Source: CAINVV01 sp037137375 (GTDB lineage Bacteria > Bacteroidota > Bacteroidia > Bacteroidales > Prolixibacteraceae). Taken from it: DNA of 64,000 nucleotides. The stretch spans positions 62,001 through 126,000 of the forward strand of contig JBAXKJ010000009.1 in the NCBI GenBank assembly GCA_037137375.1, read 5' to 3'. Position 1 is the first letter of the stretch. Every line of letters begins with the position of its first letter. Below are positions 18,269 through 26,728 of this stretch, piece after piece. A model generated the notes under the pieces. That model saw only the letters and a list, made by a program, of their open reading frames with translations, was not told the DNA's origin and made no database searches. A program made the position numbers and the translations under genes.

Positions 18269-19498
18269 ATTTTTATCATGTTCTACCCAAGACGGGGATT
18301 CCCGCAAAACCGGCATTCTTCTGATTACCCATCTGAATATCCAGATTTCTGTGAAGATTACAGCGAAGGTTACTACTATTTCCATCCATGATGGTACATA
18401 ATGGGTGGCCGCATCCCATCTGAAACCAATCACTGTCACATTGAGCCTGTTTAGGATTACACCTATCATTGTTAGAATTGCAGCAATTTTAATGGTCAGG
18501 ATATTACGTTTGCGGTAGCTATAGAAAAATAGCATCATCGGAATCAACACGAATCCTATCATCTCAAGTAAAAACCAGTATCCCATCGGTGTATTCAATA
18601 AATCCCAGTTTCTACCATGCAGAAATACCAGAAATTGCAGAAATAGGTAAGCAAACATTGAACCAGCACAAATTTTAGCTAATCCGTGAATGATACTATC
18701 ATGCTCTTTGGCATGCTTTTCACTGATTTGGTCGAAAAAAACCTTCTGACTAATTGATCCCTCAAAAATCACCATAGAGAGTCCTGCAAAGACACTTGAT
18801 ACTAAAAATAGGATGGGTATAAATTCAGAATACCACAAAGGATGGATTTTATCTTTAGCCATCAGATAGAGGGCCCCAAGTCCTGACTGGTGAAGGGATG
18901 AGAGTGTTATTCCCAGGATTACCGCCCCGACAGTCATACCCGAGAGTATTTTCGCCGCACGTCTGGCTCCAAGCCATTCGGCAATAGCGGGTGAAAATTC
19001 AAACAATTCGGCAAGCATGTAGAGCAAAAAATGCCAGGCAACCAAAAAAAGCACCGAACTGGCACCAAAATTGTTGCCAATAATTGGATTCACCACATTC
19101 CAGGGCCTGCCCAGGTCCAGAAGTAAGGCGCCGGTATAAAAGGCATAAGCAAGAAATCCATTCAAAACGGTCACTCTTACAATCGAATGGTATTTTTTCA
19201 TATTTAAAATATACACCATGAATGTAAGCACGTAAGCCCCTCCCGCAAATGCGACACCGGTTACGACATCAAAACCAATCCATAATCCCCAGGGAACCTC
19301 CTGTGTCAGGTTTGTAATCGATCCCAAACCTTTCCAGAACCTAAATATGATCAGACCCAATCCAAGAAGTACAATTGGAAAAGAGATGATATTGAAAGGA
19401 GTAAGGAGCTTACTTTTGGGTTTAAGTTCACTCTTAATAAAACTGTAAACAGAACTTCCGTCGTTGTCTTTAAATGATGGTTGCACCTTACTATTCAT
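18266..19498 (-). CDS. NrfD/HybB-like integral membrane quinone-site subunit
   Basis: The start is taken at ATG 19498, preceded by the purine-rich AAGAAGAAG and overlapping the Fe-S gene stop by eight bases; a longer frame from 19585 adds a non-homologous leader. The 410-residue product has about nine or ten transmembrane helices. EVPWGLWIGFDVVTGVAFAGG near the start matches the HybB/PsrC/NrfD family, which passes electrons between quinones and a periplasmic Fe-S partner. It pairs with the HybA-like protein encoded just upstream. No catalytic subunit is encoded nearby. Confidence 0.9.
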   Translation of the reverse strand: MNSKVQPSFKDNDGSSVYSFIKSELKPKSKLLTPFNIISFPIVLLGLGLIIFRFWKGLGSITNLTQEVPWGLWIGFDVVTGVAFAGGAYVLTFMVYILNMKKYHSIVRVTVLNGFLAYAFYTGALLLDLGRPWNVVNPIIGNNFGASSVLFLVAWHFLLYMLAELFEFSPAIAEWLGARRAAKILSGMTVGAVILGITLSSLHQSGLGALYLMAKDKIHPLWYSEFIPILFLVSSVFAGLSMVIFEGSISQKVFFDQISEKHAKEHDSIIHGLAKICAGSMFAYLFLQFLVFLHGRNWDLLNTPMGYWFLLEMIGFVLIPMMLFFYSYRKRNILTIKIAAILTMIGVILNRLNVTVIGFRWDAATHYVPSWMEIVVTFAVIFTEIWIFRWVIRRMPVLRESPSWVEHDKN

Positions 19499-20354
19499 TG
19501 TCTTCTTCTTTTGATTTATTATTTTTAGTTGCTTCATAGATGGCCAGGAGGAGTGGTGGTAAGAGTACATCCACCGATGGAACACTGTAAAGAAATCCTT
19601 TTGTCAAAGCCGGATAAGATGAATTTTGAAGTTTCGTATTGAAGCCCAATTCTTTAAAAGGGGCAGGAGAAAGATATAAGAGTCCGGTACCACCTGCCAC
19701 TTCTTCTCCAAATATCTGATTAACATAGTCTTTCGGATTCTCAAATATCCTTTTTCTTGCCTCGGCTATCAATTCCCTTCTTGACCCAAAAGTTAGGGCA
19801 TCCCCTGGACAGGCTTCTGCACATGCCGGAATCTTTCCCTCTTTGATTCTATCATAACATAGATCACATTTCTGGATCTTGGGGTTCGCACTGTGAAATT
19901 CAAATTTTGGTACATCGAAAGGACAAGAGACCATGCAATACCTGCAGCCCATGCATTTATCTCCCCTCCAGATCACAGGACCTTCTTTAGTCTTGTACAT
20001 GGCCTGGGTCAGACAGGCAGCTGTGCAGGCAGGTTCATTGCAATGCATGCACTGATTTTTAACGAATACTTCACCTTTGGAAGTTATGCAATTATTGATT
20101 ACTGAGCGCTGGGATTCACTTGTCTTGCGCACTACACCCGCTTTCAACTCATCAGTAGCTTCCGGCAGATTGTGGGCTTTTGCGCACACTCTTTCGCAGG
20201 CCCTGCATCCCAAGCAACGGGTTGAATCATAGAGCATTCCTTGAAATTCTATTGCATTCTCATCCGATTTAACAGCGGCAAAACTGTTTCCCACTGCGAG
20301 CGTTGCACCTGCAACACAAACGGTTCTAAAGAAGTTACGGCGATCTAAGCCCAT
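19491..20354 (-). CDS. HybA-like Tat-exported 4x[4Fe-4S] protein
   Basis: A 287-residue ferredoxin-like protein starting with a twin-arginine signal (DRRNFFRTVCVAG). It has four complete cysteine clusters: CLGCRACERVC (47-57), CMHCNEPACTAAC, CMGCRYCMVSC and CDLC with the distal CAEAC. A hydrophobic stretch near 255-272 (SVDVLLPPLLLAIY) can anchor it at the membrane, as in HybA of hydrogenase 2. It should carry electrons on the periplasmic side between the NrfD/HybB-like subunit and an unknown partner. It follows the solute-binding/GcvH fusion by 42 bases (upstream CDS stop at 20397). Confidence 0.92.
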   Translation of the reverse strand: MGLDRRNFFRTVCVAGATLAVGNSFAAVKSDENAIEFQGMLYDSTRCLGCRACERVCAKAHNLPEATDELKAGVVRKTSESQRSVINNCITSKGEVFVKNQCMHCNEPACTAACLTQAMYKTKEGPVIWRGDKCMGCRYCMVSCPFDVPKFEFHSANPKIQKCDLCYDRIKEGKIPACAEACPGDALTFGSRRELIAEARKRIFENPKDYVNQIFGEEVAGGTGLLYLSPAPFKELGFNTKLQNSSYPALTKGFLYSVPSVDVLLPPLLLAIYEATKNNKSKEEDNE

Positions 20355-20396
20355 ATCATAAGTATTTAATTAGGATTAATATTTGTTTGTGGAACA

Positions 20397-22094
20397 CTAC
20401 CTTGAAGAATCGATGAAATTAGTCTGAAAATCTTCCCATACTTCTGGTTCAAGATCTGCTAATACATTGTCGGTCAATTCGCCACCGTCTTGCAGGACTA
20501 CATGTTGGTAGACCAGGTTATCCGTTCTTACTGAATCAGCTATGAAATCTTTGAGGCGGATAAATTCATCCCTTAACCAATCCACATATTTTTCTCCGAT
20601 GAACAAGAACTGGATTTCCCTGAGCCAGTTGGTCGGTTCAATCTGATAGACCCAACCTTTAAAGAAGGGAGATGAATTGATGATGGAGGAGTCAGCAAGT
20701 AACATTCCATTATTCTCCAGAATTGTTCCGGAAACAGGAGCATAAAGGTTTAATTGTTTTCCTTCATGTATGATTGTCATGATTTTCTCGCCTTTCCTAA
20801 TTTTCTCTCCGGCTTCCTTCATTTTAATCTTGGTGACCTTGCCGGTTATGTGCTGCAGAAAATCATCAATACCAACTCTTACATTTCCATCCTGCTCCAT
20901 GAAAGCCCAGGTATGTGTCTTGTCAAAATAAAGGCCCTTGGGTGCGTCAATGACATTTTCCATCAGTAGCGGAGCGATTTGAATATCTTGTTCCTTGATC
21001 GCAGAGGATTTGGATTTTTTACTGTAATAAAATAAGACAAAGAATAAGCCGATCAGGAGCATCATGATAATAAAAACAGGCCAGAATGCAGGTGAGGAAG
21101 CAGTATTAACTTCCTTAATATCCCTGGCAAAATTGTTCAGTAAGGCAGCTGAGTTCTCTCTTTTCTCGCTGGATGTAAGATCGCAGACACCATAAGAATT
21201 TAGCAACTTCTGTCCGTCGTTTAGAATCCAGGAAAGAAATACGAGTTCATTCTCATTAGCAGGTTTGGTGGCAGCAACTGCATAAATATTGTTGCTCAGT
21301 GATGTCGGATATTTTCCGATCCATACACCGTGTGTGAAATCTTCCAGGTTACTGTAGATTTTCTCGAAATTATCCAGACGACCGTTGCCGTTCTTATCTA
21401 TTGGAAGCAGGCAAATACCCGTCATGCCTCCGTTGGCAGCCTCACTTCTCAAGTCACTCAATTTACAGAAGCCGATCGCCAGCACGTCCTTCTTAACCGC
21501 ATTGATCACATCTAAAGAATTGACGACCTTCGTGCCAATCAATAAACTCTTCTCTGTCCTGGCAAATTCACTTACTGCTTTTATCACTTCTTCATTATCT
21601 GGTAACCATACGGCCAAATTCGTATTTTGTCCGTTATTGAGTATTGCAGACCAGTTATGTTTCGCCGGATTGGCGAAGAGCATGGCAAATTCTTCTTGTG
21701 AAATGCCCTGCTGATTCAGGATGCTCATCATAGGATTACCAGTGTTCACGATCGGAACGATCACATCCCGTCCAATGACCATTTTCCAGTTTGTCTGGCT
21801 ATTGATCAAAGCAGAATTTTCATCCGAAGCAATGGACAGATTTGTTACCGTTTGTGCCTTTTGTACCAGATTTTGATCCAGATTGATCCTGCTTGAAGGA
21901 TTTGACTTGTTAAATTCACTGACCCAATTAACGGCGAGATGATACAATTCAGGGGAACTTGAAACCTTGATGATTTTTGCACCAGACTGAACTGTTTGAA
22001 CTTCTCCGGGATTGTCAGCCCTGTTTAAAGAGAAGGCTGTGTTTCCGCACAGTAAAAGTGACAATCCGATCAATAAAAGTGAATAGTTTTTCAT
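20397..22094 (-). CDS. Fusion: PstS-like periplasmic binding protein, TM helix, GcvH-like domain
   Basis: ATG 22094 is chosen because it directly begins a Sec signal peptide (MKNYSLLLIG, cleavage near AFS); an in-frame ATG at 22118 adds eight residues. The 565-residue protein has a PstS/ABC solute-binding-like domain (about 35-320), one TM helix (about 336-356) and a GcvH-like domain (about 385-480). Inside the binding domain sits a textbook EF-hand loop, DKNGNGRLDNFE (233-244). The GcvH-like part has Gly445 at the lipoyl-lysine position (HEGKQLNLYAPVSG). Its C-terminal QDGGEL extension matches the protein at 17372-18145. It is the first gene of the sigma-54 redox operon. Ligand capture outside coupled to a cytoplasmic docking domain is an inference; I know no described protein with this architecture. 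Confidence 0.85.
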   Translation of the reverse strand: MKNYSLLLIGLSLLLCGNTAFSLNRADNPGEVQTVQSGAKIIKVSSSPELYHLAVNWVSEFNKSNPSSRINLDQNLVQKAQTVTNLSIASDENSALINSQTNWKMVIGRDVIVPIVNTGNPMMSILNQQGISQEEFAMLFANPAKHNWSAILNNGQNTNLAVWLPDNEEVIKAVSEFARTEKSLLIGTKVVNSLDVINAVKKDVLAIGFCKLSDLRSEAANGGMTGICLLPIDKNGNGRLDNFEKIYSNLEDFTHGVWIGKYPTSLSNNIYAVAATKPANENELVFLSWILNDGQKLLNSYGVCDLTSSEKRENSAALLNNFARDIKEVNTASSPAFWPVFIIMMLLIGLFFVLFYYSKKSKSSAIKEQDIQIAPLLMENVIDAPKGLYFDKTHTWAFMEQDGNVRVGIDDFLQHITGKVTKIKMKEAGEKIRKGEKIMTIIHEGKQLNLYAPVSGTILENNGMLLADSSIINSSPFFKGWVYQIEPTNWLREIQFLFIGEKYVDWLRDEFIRLKDFIADSVRTDNLVYQHVVLQDGGELTDNVLADLEPEVWEDFQTNFIDSSR

Positions 22095-22141
22095 GGCAGA
22101 GATTAAAAAAGTTGACAATTATTTATTTCTATTATTTACTT

Positions 22142-22158
22142 GTCAAAACCCGTGCCAA
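22142..22158 (-). promoter_or_regulatory. Sigma-54 (-24/-12) promoter of the redox operon
   Basis: On the minus strand the 17 bases read TTGGCACGGGTTTTGAC. They match the sigma-54 consensus YTGGCACGRNNNTTGCW at every defined position except the C of the -12 GC, which is A. The GG-N10-G spacing is exact. The -12 element lies about 48 bases upstream of the ATG at 22094. A sigma-54 activator with an intact GAFTGA loop is encoded about 7 kb downstream. Confidence 0.8.
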
Positions 22159-22410
22159 TCAAAATTTTTATTTATATCTCACTGATATATAGTCATTTAA
22201 ATTTTACCTATTGATTTATTATACAATGAAATTGTTGAATATTTATACAACATTTACAAAAAAAGTCCGTATAATATTGATTTATACGGACTTAAATACA
22301 TTGTATATATTTTATACAGTGTTGCAAATTTAAACACAACACATTATATCTTACTGTGGTTCAATCATATAATAAAATTCGAAATCCTATTTAAATGACC
22401 CTTTTGTTTC
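22159..22410 (-). promoter_or_regulatory. Upstream region with candidate activator sites
   Basis: The gap between the redox operon ATG (22094) and the lgt stop (22411) is about 316 bases, very AT-rich and without a gene. Besides the promoter and the lgt hairpin it contains TGTTG-N10-CAACA at 22233-22252, about 90 bases upstream of the -12 element, a normal distance for an NtrC-type enhancer site. A second, more widely spaced TGTTG-N12-CAACA lies at 22320-22341. Binding is inferred from symmetry and position only. Confidence 0.5.
22263..22293 (-). terminator. Rho-independent terminator of secA-lgt
   Basis: AAGTCCGTAT and ATACGGACTT form a ten-base perfect stem, extendable to twelve, with an AT loop. 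On the minus strand the stem is followed directly by a run of T (7 bases counting from the stem edge). It lies about 118 bases after the lgt stop and separates lgt from the sigma-54 promoter. Confidence 0.8.
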
Positions 22411-23247
22411 TTATTGGTATTTTTTCACAGGATTTTTCATTGCCCTATAGATGAGGAATGCACCTGCAAGAATAAAAGGAATTGAAAGAATCTGTCCCAT
22501 GTTTAGCGTCATTCCGGCCTCGAAAGCTTCCTGATTTTCCTTGATAAATTCAACAAAGAAACGGGTAAGGAATATGCCTACAAATCCATAACCGATGAAG
22601 AAACCTTCGCGGTCTTTCAACTCCTTCGTCTTAAAGAAGAGCCAAATTGAGGATCCAAAAACCATAAGGTAGCAGAGCGCCTCATAGATTTGAGTCGGAT
22701 GCTTGGCAACGATTTCATGGTTGCGTTCGAAGATGAATCCCCAGGGCAGATTTGTTGCCACACCATAAATTTCGGAGTTCATCAAATTGCCTGTCCTGAT
22801 CATGGCCCCTACCAAGGCTGTGGGAATGACGAGGCGGTCGAGCGTCCACAACATGGATCGCTTCGTAACATTTTTGGAAAAAATATAGATCGCGATCACG
22901 ATTCCCAGTCCTCCCCCATGGCTTGCCAATCCCTGGTAACCCACAAATTTTCCGTTGGCAAAAGGCAGCACAATCTCAAGCAGATGCTGGGAATAATAGC
23001 TCCAGCCATAGAAGAATACATGGCCGAGACGAGCTCCCACGATAGTCGCCACGATGGTATAGATGAACAACTTATCCAGCCATTCAGTGTTGGAAGATTC
23101 AAATTTGAACATCTTGAACATGATCTGGTAACCCAGGAGAAATCCAAGGGCAAACATCAGACCATACCATCGGACTGCGACAGGCCCCAGACTAAAAAAC
23201 TCCGGACTAACATTCCAGTGAATGGCAAGTAAAGTACTCATTGTCAT
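22411..23247 (-). CDS. lgt: Prolipoprotein diacylglyceryl transferase
   Basis: A 278-residue inner-membrane enzyme with about seven TM helices that adds diacylglycerol to the lipobox cysteine of prolipoproteins. It has WYGLMFALGF, the catalytic-region ARLGHVFFYGW, SHGGGLG and the signature RTGNLMNSEIYG. The start could be 23247 or two codons later (MTMST). It begins 14 bases after the secA stop, so secA and lgt are probably co-transcribed. The window encodes several lipoproteins (PorE-like, SusD, PKD protein) that would be substrates. Confidence 0.97.
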   Translation of the reverse strand: MTMSTLLAIHWNVSPEFFSLGPVAVRWYGLMFALGFLLGYQIMFKMFKFESSNTEWLDKLFIYTIVATIVGARLGHVFFYGWSYYSQHLLEIVLPFANGKFVGYQGLASHGGGLGIVIAIYIFSKNVTKRSMLWTLDRLVIPTALVGAMIRTGNLMNSEIYGVATNLPWGFIFERNHEIVAKHPTQIYEALCYLMVFGSSIWLFFKTKELKDREGFFIGYGFVGIFLTRFFVEFIKENQEAFEAGMTLNMGQILSIPFILAGAFLIYRAMKNPVKKYQ

Positions 23248-23261
23248 TAATTTACAATATA

Positions 23262-26200
23262 TTATTCATGCCCGTGGCAGTTCTTGAACTTCTTACCGCT
23301 TCCACAGGGACAGGGCTCATTTCTGCCAACTTTTGGCGCATGACGAACCGGTTGCGGAGCCTTGTGCTCTTCCGGTGCTTCGCCACCACGACCTCCTGCT
23401 TCGCTTTTCTCTTCGCGGTACTGCGAACGATCCTGTGAACGTCTGACCAAAGGAGCCTCTTTTACCTGATCGGCATCGCTGATAGGAATCTGCCCTTTCA
23501 TAAGTGTTGAGACCACTCCCCTGTTGATCAGCTCCATCATGGCCTTAAACAGGTTGAAAGACTCGAGTTTGTATATTAAGAGTGGATCCTTTTGCTCATA
23601 AGTAGCATTCTGAACTGAAGTCCTGAGCTCATCCAATTCACGTAGATTTTCCTTCCAGTGTTCATCGATGGTAGCCAGAATGACCTGTTTTTCATAAGAT
23701 TTTACCAGATCCGTACCTTTTGTCTTGTAAGCCTTCTCGAGGTTCGTGACAATATTGAACAGGCGGTGCCCATCAGTTATCGGGACCACTATATTATTGT
23801 AAATGTGAGACTTAGTCTCATAAACATCTTTCACGACCGGCCAGGCTTGTTTCGAAATAGCTTGTGACTTCCGCGTAAAATTCTCGATAGAGGCATGATA
23901 TACTTTATCGGTTACCTGGTCTACATTCATCTTGGTAAACTCCTCTTCGCTCACAGGGCAATCCAGCGATAGCGCCTTAATAAGGTCAATCCTGTAATCT
24001 TCGTAAGCTTCCTGGCCATTCGGCTGATGTTCCTGGGTAAGCATCTCACCCATATCGAATATCATGTTCAGGATATCGACTTCAATACGCTCTCCGAACA
24101 ATGCGTGTCTCCTCTTCTTATAGATTACTTCGCGCTGGGAATTCATCACGTCATCATATTCAAGCAGACGTTTTCTAATTCCAAAGTTGTTTTCTTCTAC
24201 CTTTTTCTGAGCTCTTTCTATCGATTTGGAAATCATTGAATGCTGGATGACCTCGCCTTCCTTGAGACCCAGACGGTCCATGATTCCAACGATTCTATCA
24301 GAAGAGAAGAGTCGCATCAGATCATCTTCGAGTGAAACGAAGAACTGAGACGTACCCGGATCGCCCTGCCGGCCTGCACGTCCCCGTAACTGACGGTCTA
24401 CGCGCCGGGAGTCGTGCCTTTCTGTTCCAATAATGGCCAATCCGCCCAATTCGCGTGTTTCCTGCGTCAGCTTTATGTCAGTACCACGACCTGCCATGTT
24501 GGTTGCAATGGTAACTGTTCCCAGTTTTCCGGCCTCTGCCACGATATCAGCCTCACGCTGGTGTAACTTGGCATTCAGAACCTGATGTTTTATACCCCTC
24601 ATCTGCAGCATCCTGCTAAGCAATTCGGAAATTTCTACGGAGGTGGTACCAACCAACATCGGCCTTCCAATTTTATTTAAACGAACAATTTCGTCAATAA
24701 TGGCCTTATATTTCTCGTTCTTAGTCTTGTAGACGAGATCTTCAAAATCTTTTCTGGTAATCGGACGGTTAGTTGGAACCACCACGACTTCCAGCTTATA
24801 GATATCCCATAACTCACCCGCTTCGGTTTCGGCCGTACCGGTCATACCAGCAAGTTTGTGGTACATCCTGAAATAATTCTGCAGGGTGATAGTGGCAAAC
24901 GTTTGAGTAGCAGCTTCTACCACGACCCTTTCCTTGGCCTCGATGGCCTGGTGCAATCCATCGGAGTAACGACGGCCTTCCATGATACGTCCGGTCTGCT
25001 CATCGACGATCTTAACCTTGTTCTCTATGAGGACATATTCAACATCCTTTTCGAACATGGTATAGGCCTTAAGCAGCTGGTTAACAGTATGAACCCGCTC
25101 TGATTTGATGGCAAAATCCTGCATCAGCTGATCCTTTCTTTCCAGCTTTTCAGCATCGGAAAGAGAATTATCATTCTGAATATCGGCAATTTTGGCTCCC
25201 ACATCCGGTAGAATAAAGAATCCCTGATCCGAATTATGAGCAGAAAGTATGTCAATTCCCTTATCCGAAAGTTCGACGGAGTTTTGCTTCTCATCAATGA
25301 TAAAATAGAGCTCATCGGTAACAATATGCATATTCTTGCTATTGTCGGCCATGTAGAAATTTTCCGTCTTGAGCATCTTGGCTTTGTTGCCTTCTTCACT
25401 CATGAAACGGATCAGGGGCTTGTATTTTGGCAATCCCTTGTAAGCGCGTAGCAAGGCCATTGAACCATCTTCAACCTCATCTTTGTTGGAAGAATTGATC
25501 TTCTTCTTGGCATCCACCAAAAGCTGGTTAACCAGTTCGCGCTGTGTCTTAACCAATTGTTCCACAGGACCTTTCAGTACATCAAAAAGCTGATTTTCAC
25601 CCTTAGGGACCGGACCGGAAATGATCAACGGTGTACGGGCATCATCAATTAATACCGAGTCAACCTCATCCACAATGGCGTAATGGTGCTTGCGCTGCAC
25701 CAGGTCGGACGGCTCGGTAGCCATGTTATCGCGCAGGTAATCGAAACCGAATTCATTGTTCGTTCCAAAAGTGATATCCGCATTGTATGCCTTGCGTCGC
25801 TCAGGTGAGTTAGGCTGGTGTTTATCGATGCAGTCGACCGAAATACCATGAAACATGTAGATGGGTCCCATCCACTCGGAGTCACGTTTGGCCAGGTAAT
25901 CGTTAACCGTAACAATATGAACGCCTCGTCCGGCAAGTGCATTCAGGAACACAGGCAGCGTTGCTACAAGCGTCTTGCCTTCTCCAGTGGCCATTTCAGA
26001 GATCTTTCCGGTATGAAGGACATAACCTCCAATCAGCTGAACATCATAATGCACCATGTTCCAGGTCTGAAGCGTACCTCCAGCAACCCAGGAATTTCTG
26101 TAGATTGCCTTATCGCCTTCGATGGTAACAAAATCCTTTGTAATGGCTAATTCACGGTCAAAATCTGAAACTGAAACTGTCAATTCCTGATTTTCGAAAA

Positions 26201-26570
26201 AACGCCGCGCGGTATCCTTGACGATGGCGAAGGCAGTCGGCAAAACTGTCAGAAGTACCTCCTCGATTTTCTTGGTAATAACCTCCTCCAGTTTATCGAC
26301 CCTGTTATAAAGCTTCTCCCCTTCTTCGATTGGCATTTCGCCACTCTCGGCCCGTTCTTTCAATTGGGCAATCTCATCTTCCTCCGCTTTGATGAAGTCA
26401 GATACAATCTGCTTTATTCTGGTCGTCTCTGCACGCAGCTGATCATTACTAAAACCGGTGATTCGGTCGTATTCCGCTTTGATCAACGCGATAACCGGCA
26501 TAACTTCCTTGATATCCCTGTCCGATTTGTTACCAAGAAGACCCTTCAATAAATTTCCAAAAATTGACAT
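23262..26570 (-). CDS. secA: Preprotein translocase ATPase SecA
   Basis: A 1102-residue SecA. It has Walker A in MATGEGKT, DEAD-like VDEVDSVLIDDARTPLIISG, motif MAGRGTDIK and GRAGRQGDPG. It ends in a SEC-C zinc motif (GRNEPCPCGSGKKFKNCHG) that binds SecB and lipids. It is longer than E. coli SecA (901 residues) because of insertions typical of Bacteroidota. It energises post-translational export through SecYEG. The ATG at 26570 gives the expected MSIFGNLLKGLLG start. Confidence 0.98.
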   Translation of the reverse strand: MSIFGNLLKGLLGNKSDRDIKEVMPVIALIKAEYDRITGFSNDQLRAETTRIKQIVSDFIKAEEDEIAQLKERAESGEMPIEEGEKLYNRVDKLEEVITKKIEEVLLTVLPTAFAIVKDTARRFFENQELTVSVSDFDRELAITKDFVTIEGDKAIYRNSWVAGGTLQTWNMVHYDVQLIGGYVLHTGKISEMATGEGKTLVATLPVFLNALAGRGVHIVTVNDYLAKRDSEWMGPIYMFHGISVDCIDKHQPNSPERRKAYNADITFGTNNEFGFDYLRDNMATEPSDLVQRKHHYAIVDEVDSVLIDDARTPLIISGPVPKGENQLFDVLKGPVEQLVKTQRELVNQLLVDAKKKINSSNKDEVEDGSMALLRAYKGLPKYKPLIRFMSEEGNKAKMLKTENFYMADNSKNMHIVTDELYFIIDEKQNSVELSDKGIDILSAHNSDQGFFILPDVGAKIADIQNDNSLSDAEKLERKDQLMQDFAIKSERVHTVNQLLKAYTMFEKDVEYVLIENKVKIVDEQTGRIMEGRRYSDGLHQAIEAKERVVVEAATQTFATITLQNYFRMYHKLAGMTGTAETEAGELWDIYKLEVVVVPTNRPITRKDFEDLVYKTKNEKYKAIIDEIVRLNKIGRPMLVGTTSVEISELLSRMLQMRGIKHQVLNAKLHQREADIVAEAGKLGTVTIATNMAGRGTDIKLTQETRELGGLAIIGTERHDSRRVDRQLRGRAGRQGDPGTSQFFVSLEDDLMRLFSSDRIVGIMDRLGLKEGEVIQHSMISKSIERAQKKVEENNFGIRKRLLEYDDVMNSQREVIYKKRRHALFGERIEVDILNMIFDMGEMLTQEHQPNGQEAYEDYRIDLIKALSLDCPVSEEEFTKMNVDQVTDKVYHASIENFTRKSQAISKQAWPVVKDVYETKSHIYNNIVVPITDGHRLFNIVTNLEKAYKTKGTDLVKSYEKQVILATIDEHWKENLRELDELRTSVQNATYEQKDPLLIYKLESFNLFKAMMELINRGVVSTLMKGQIPISDADQVKEAPLVRRSQDRSQYREEKSEAGGRGGEAPEEHKAPQPVRHAPKVGRNEPCPCGSGKKFKNCHGHE

Positions 26571-26611
26571 ATCAATATTTTAGTATTTCTACTTTGTTCG
26601 ATAAAAACTCT

Positions 26612-26711
26612 ACTTCGGTCTTTTGACCTTTCGACTTCGTTCTACTGATGCGGATTTGCAATCTGCACCAGCGGAACTGTACCACCTTACCTGCACCATT
26701 TTAAAGGTGCA
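26612..26711. repeat. REP-like palindromes between ferritin and secA
   Basis: This short gap holds three hairpins: GGTCTTTTGACC near 26616, the imperfect palindrome TGCGGATTTGCAATCTGCA (26649-26667, eight-base stem, TGC tip), and TGCACC...GGTGCA (26692-26711). The central element followed by CAGCGGAACTG resembles REP-type extragenic palindromes of Bacteroidota as I remember them. Copy number elsewhere in the genome cannot be seen. The last hairpin might also end the ferritin transcript, though no T-run follows. Confidence 0.4.
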
Positions 26712-26728
26712 AGTTAATTAGTTGGCCG

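Noticed and set aside
17372..20354. Hydrogenase or formate dehydrogenase operon
   Set aside because: HybA- and HybB-like partners are present, but no NiFe, FeFe or molybdopterin subunit, nor maturation genes, are encoded nearby.
22690..23232. 180-residue plus-strand open frame
   Set aside because: It is antisense to lgt, shows no family resemblance and has no plausible ribosome-binding site that I can see.
26649..26667. Possible tRNA-Cys anticodon arm (TTGCAA loop)
   Set aside because: The flanks do not form D and T arms or an acceptor stem; a REP-like palindrome explains it better.
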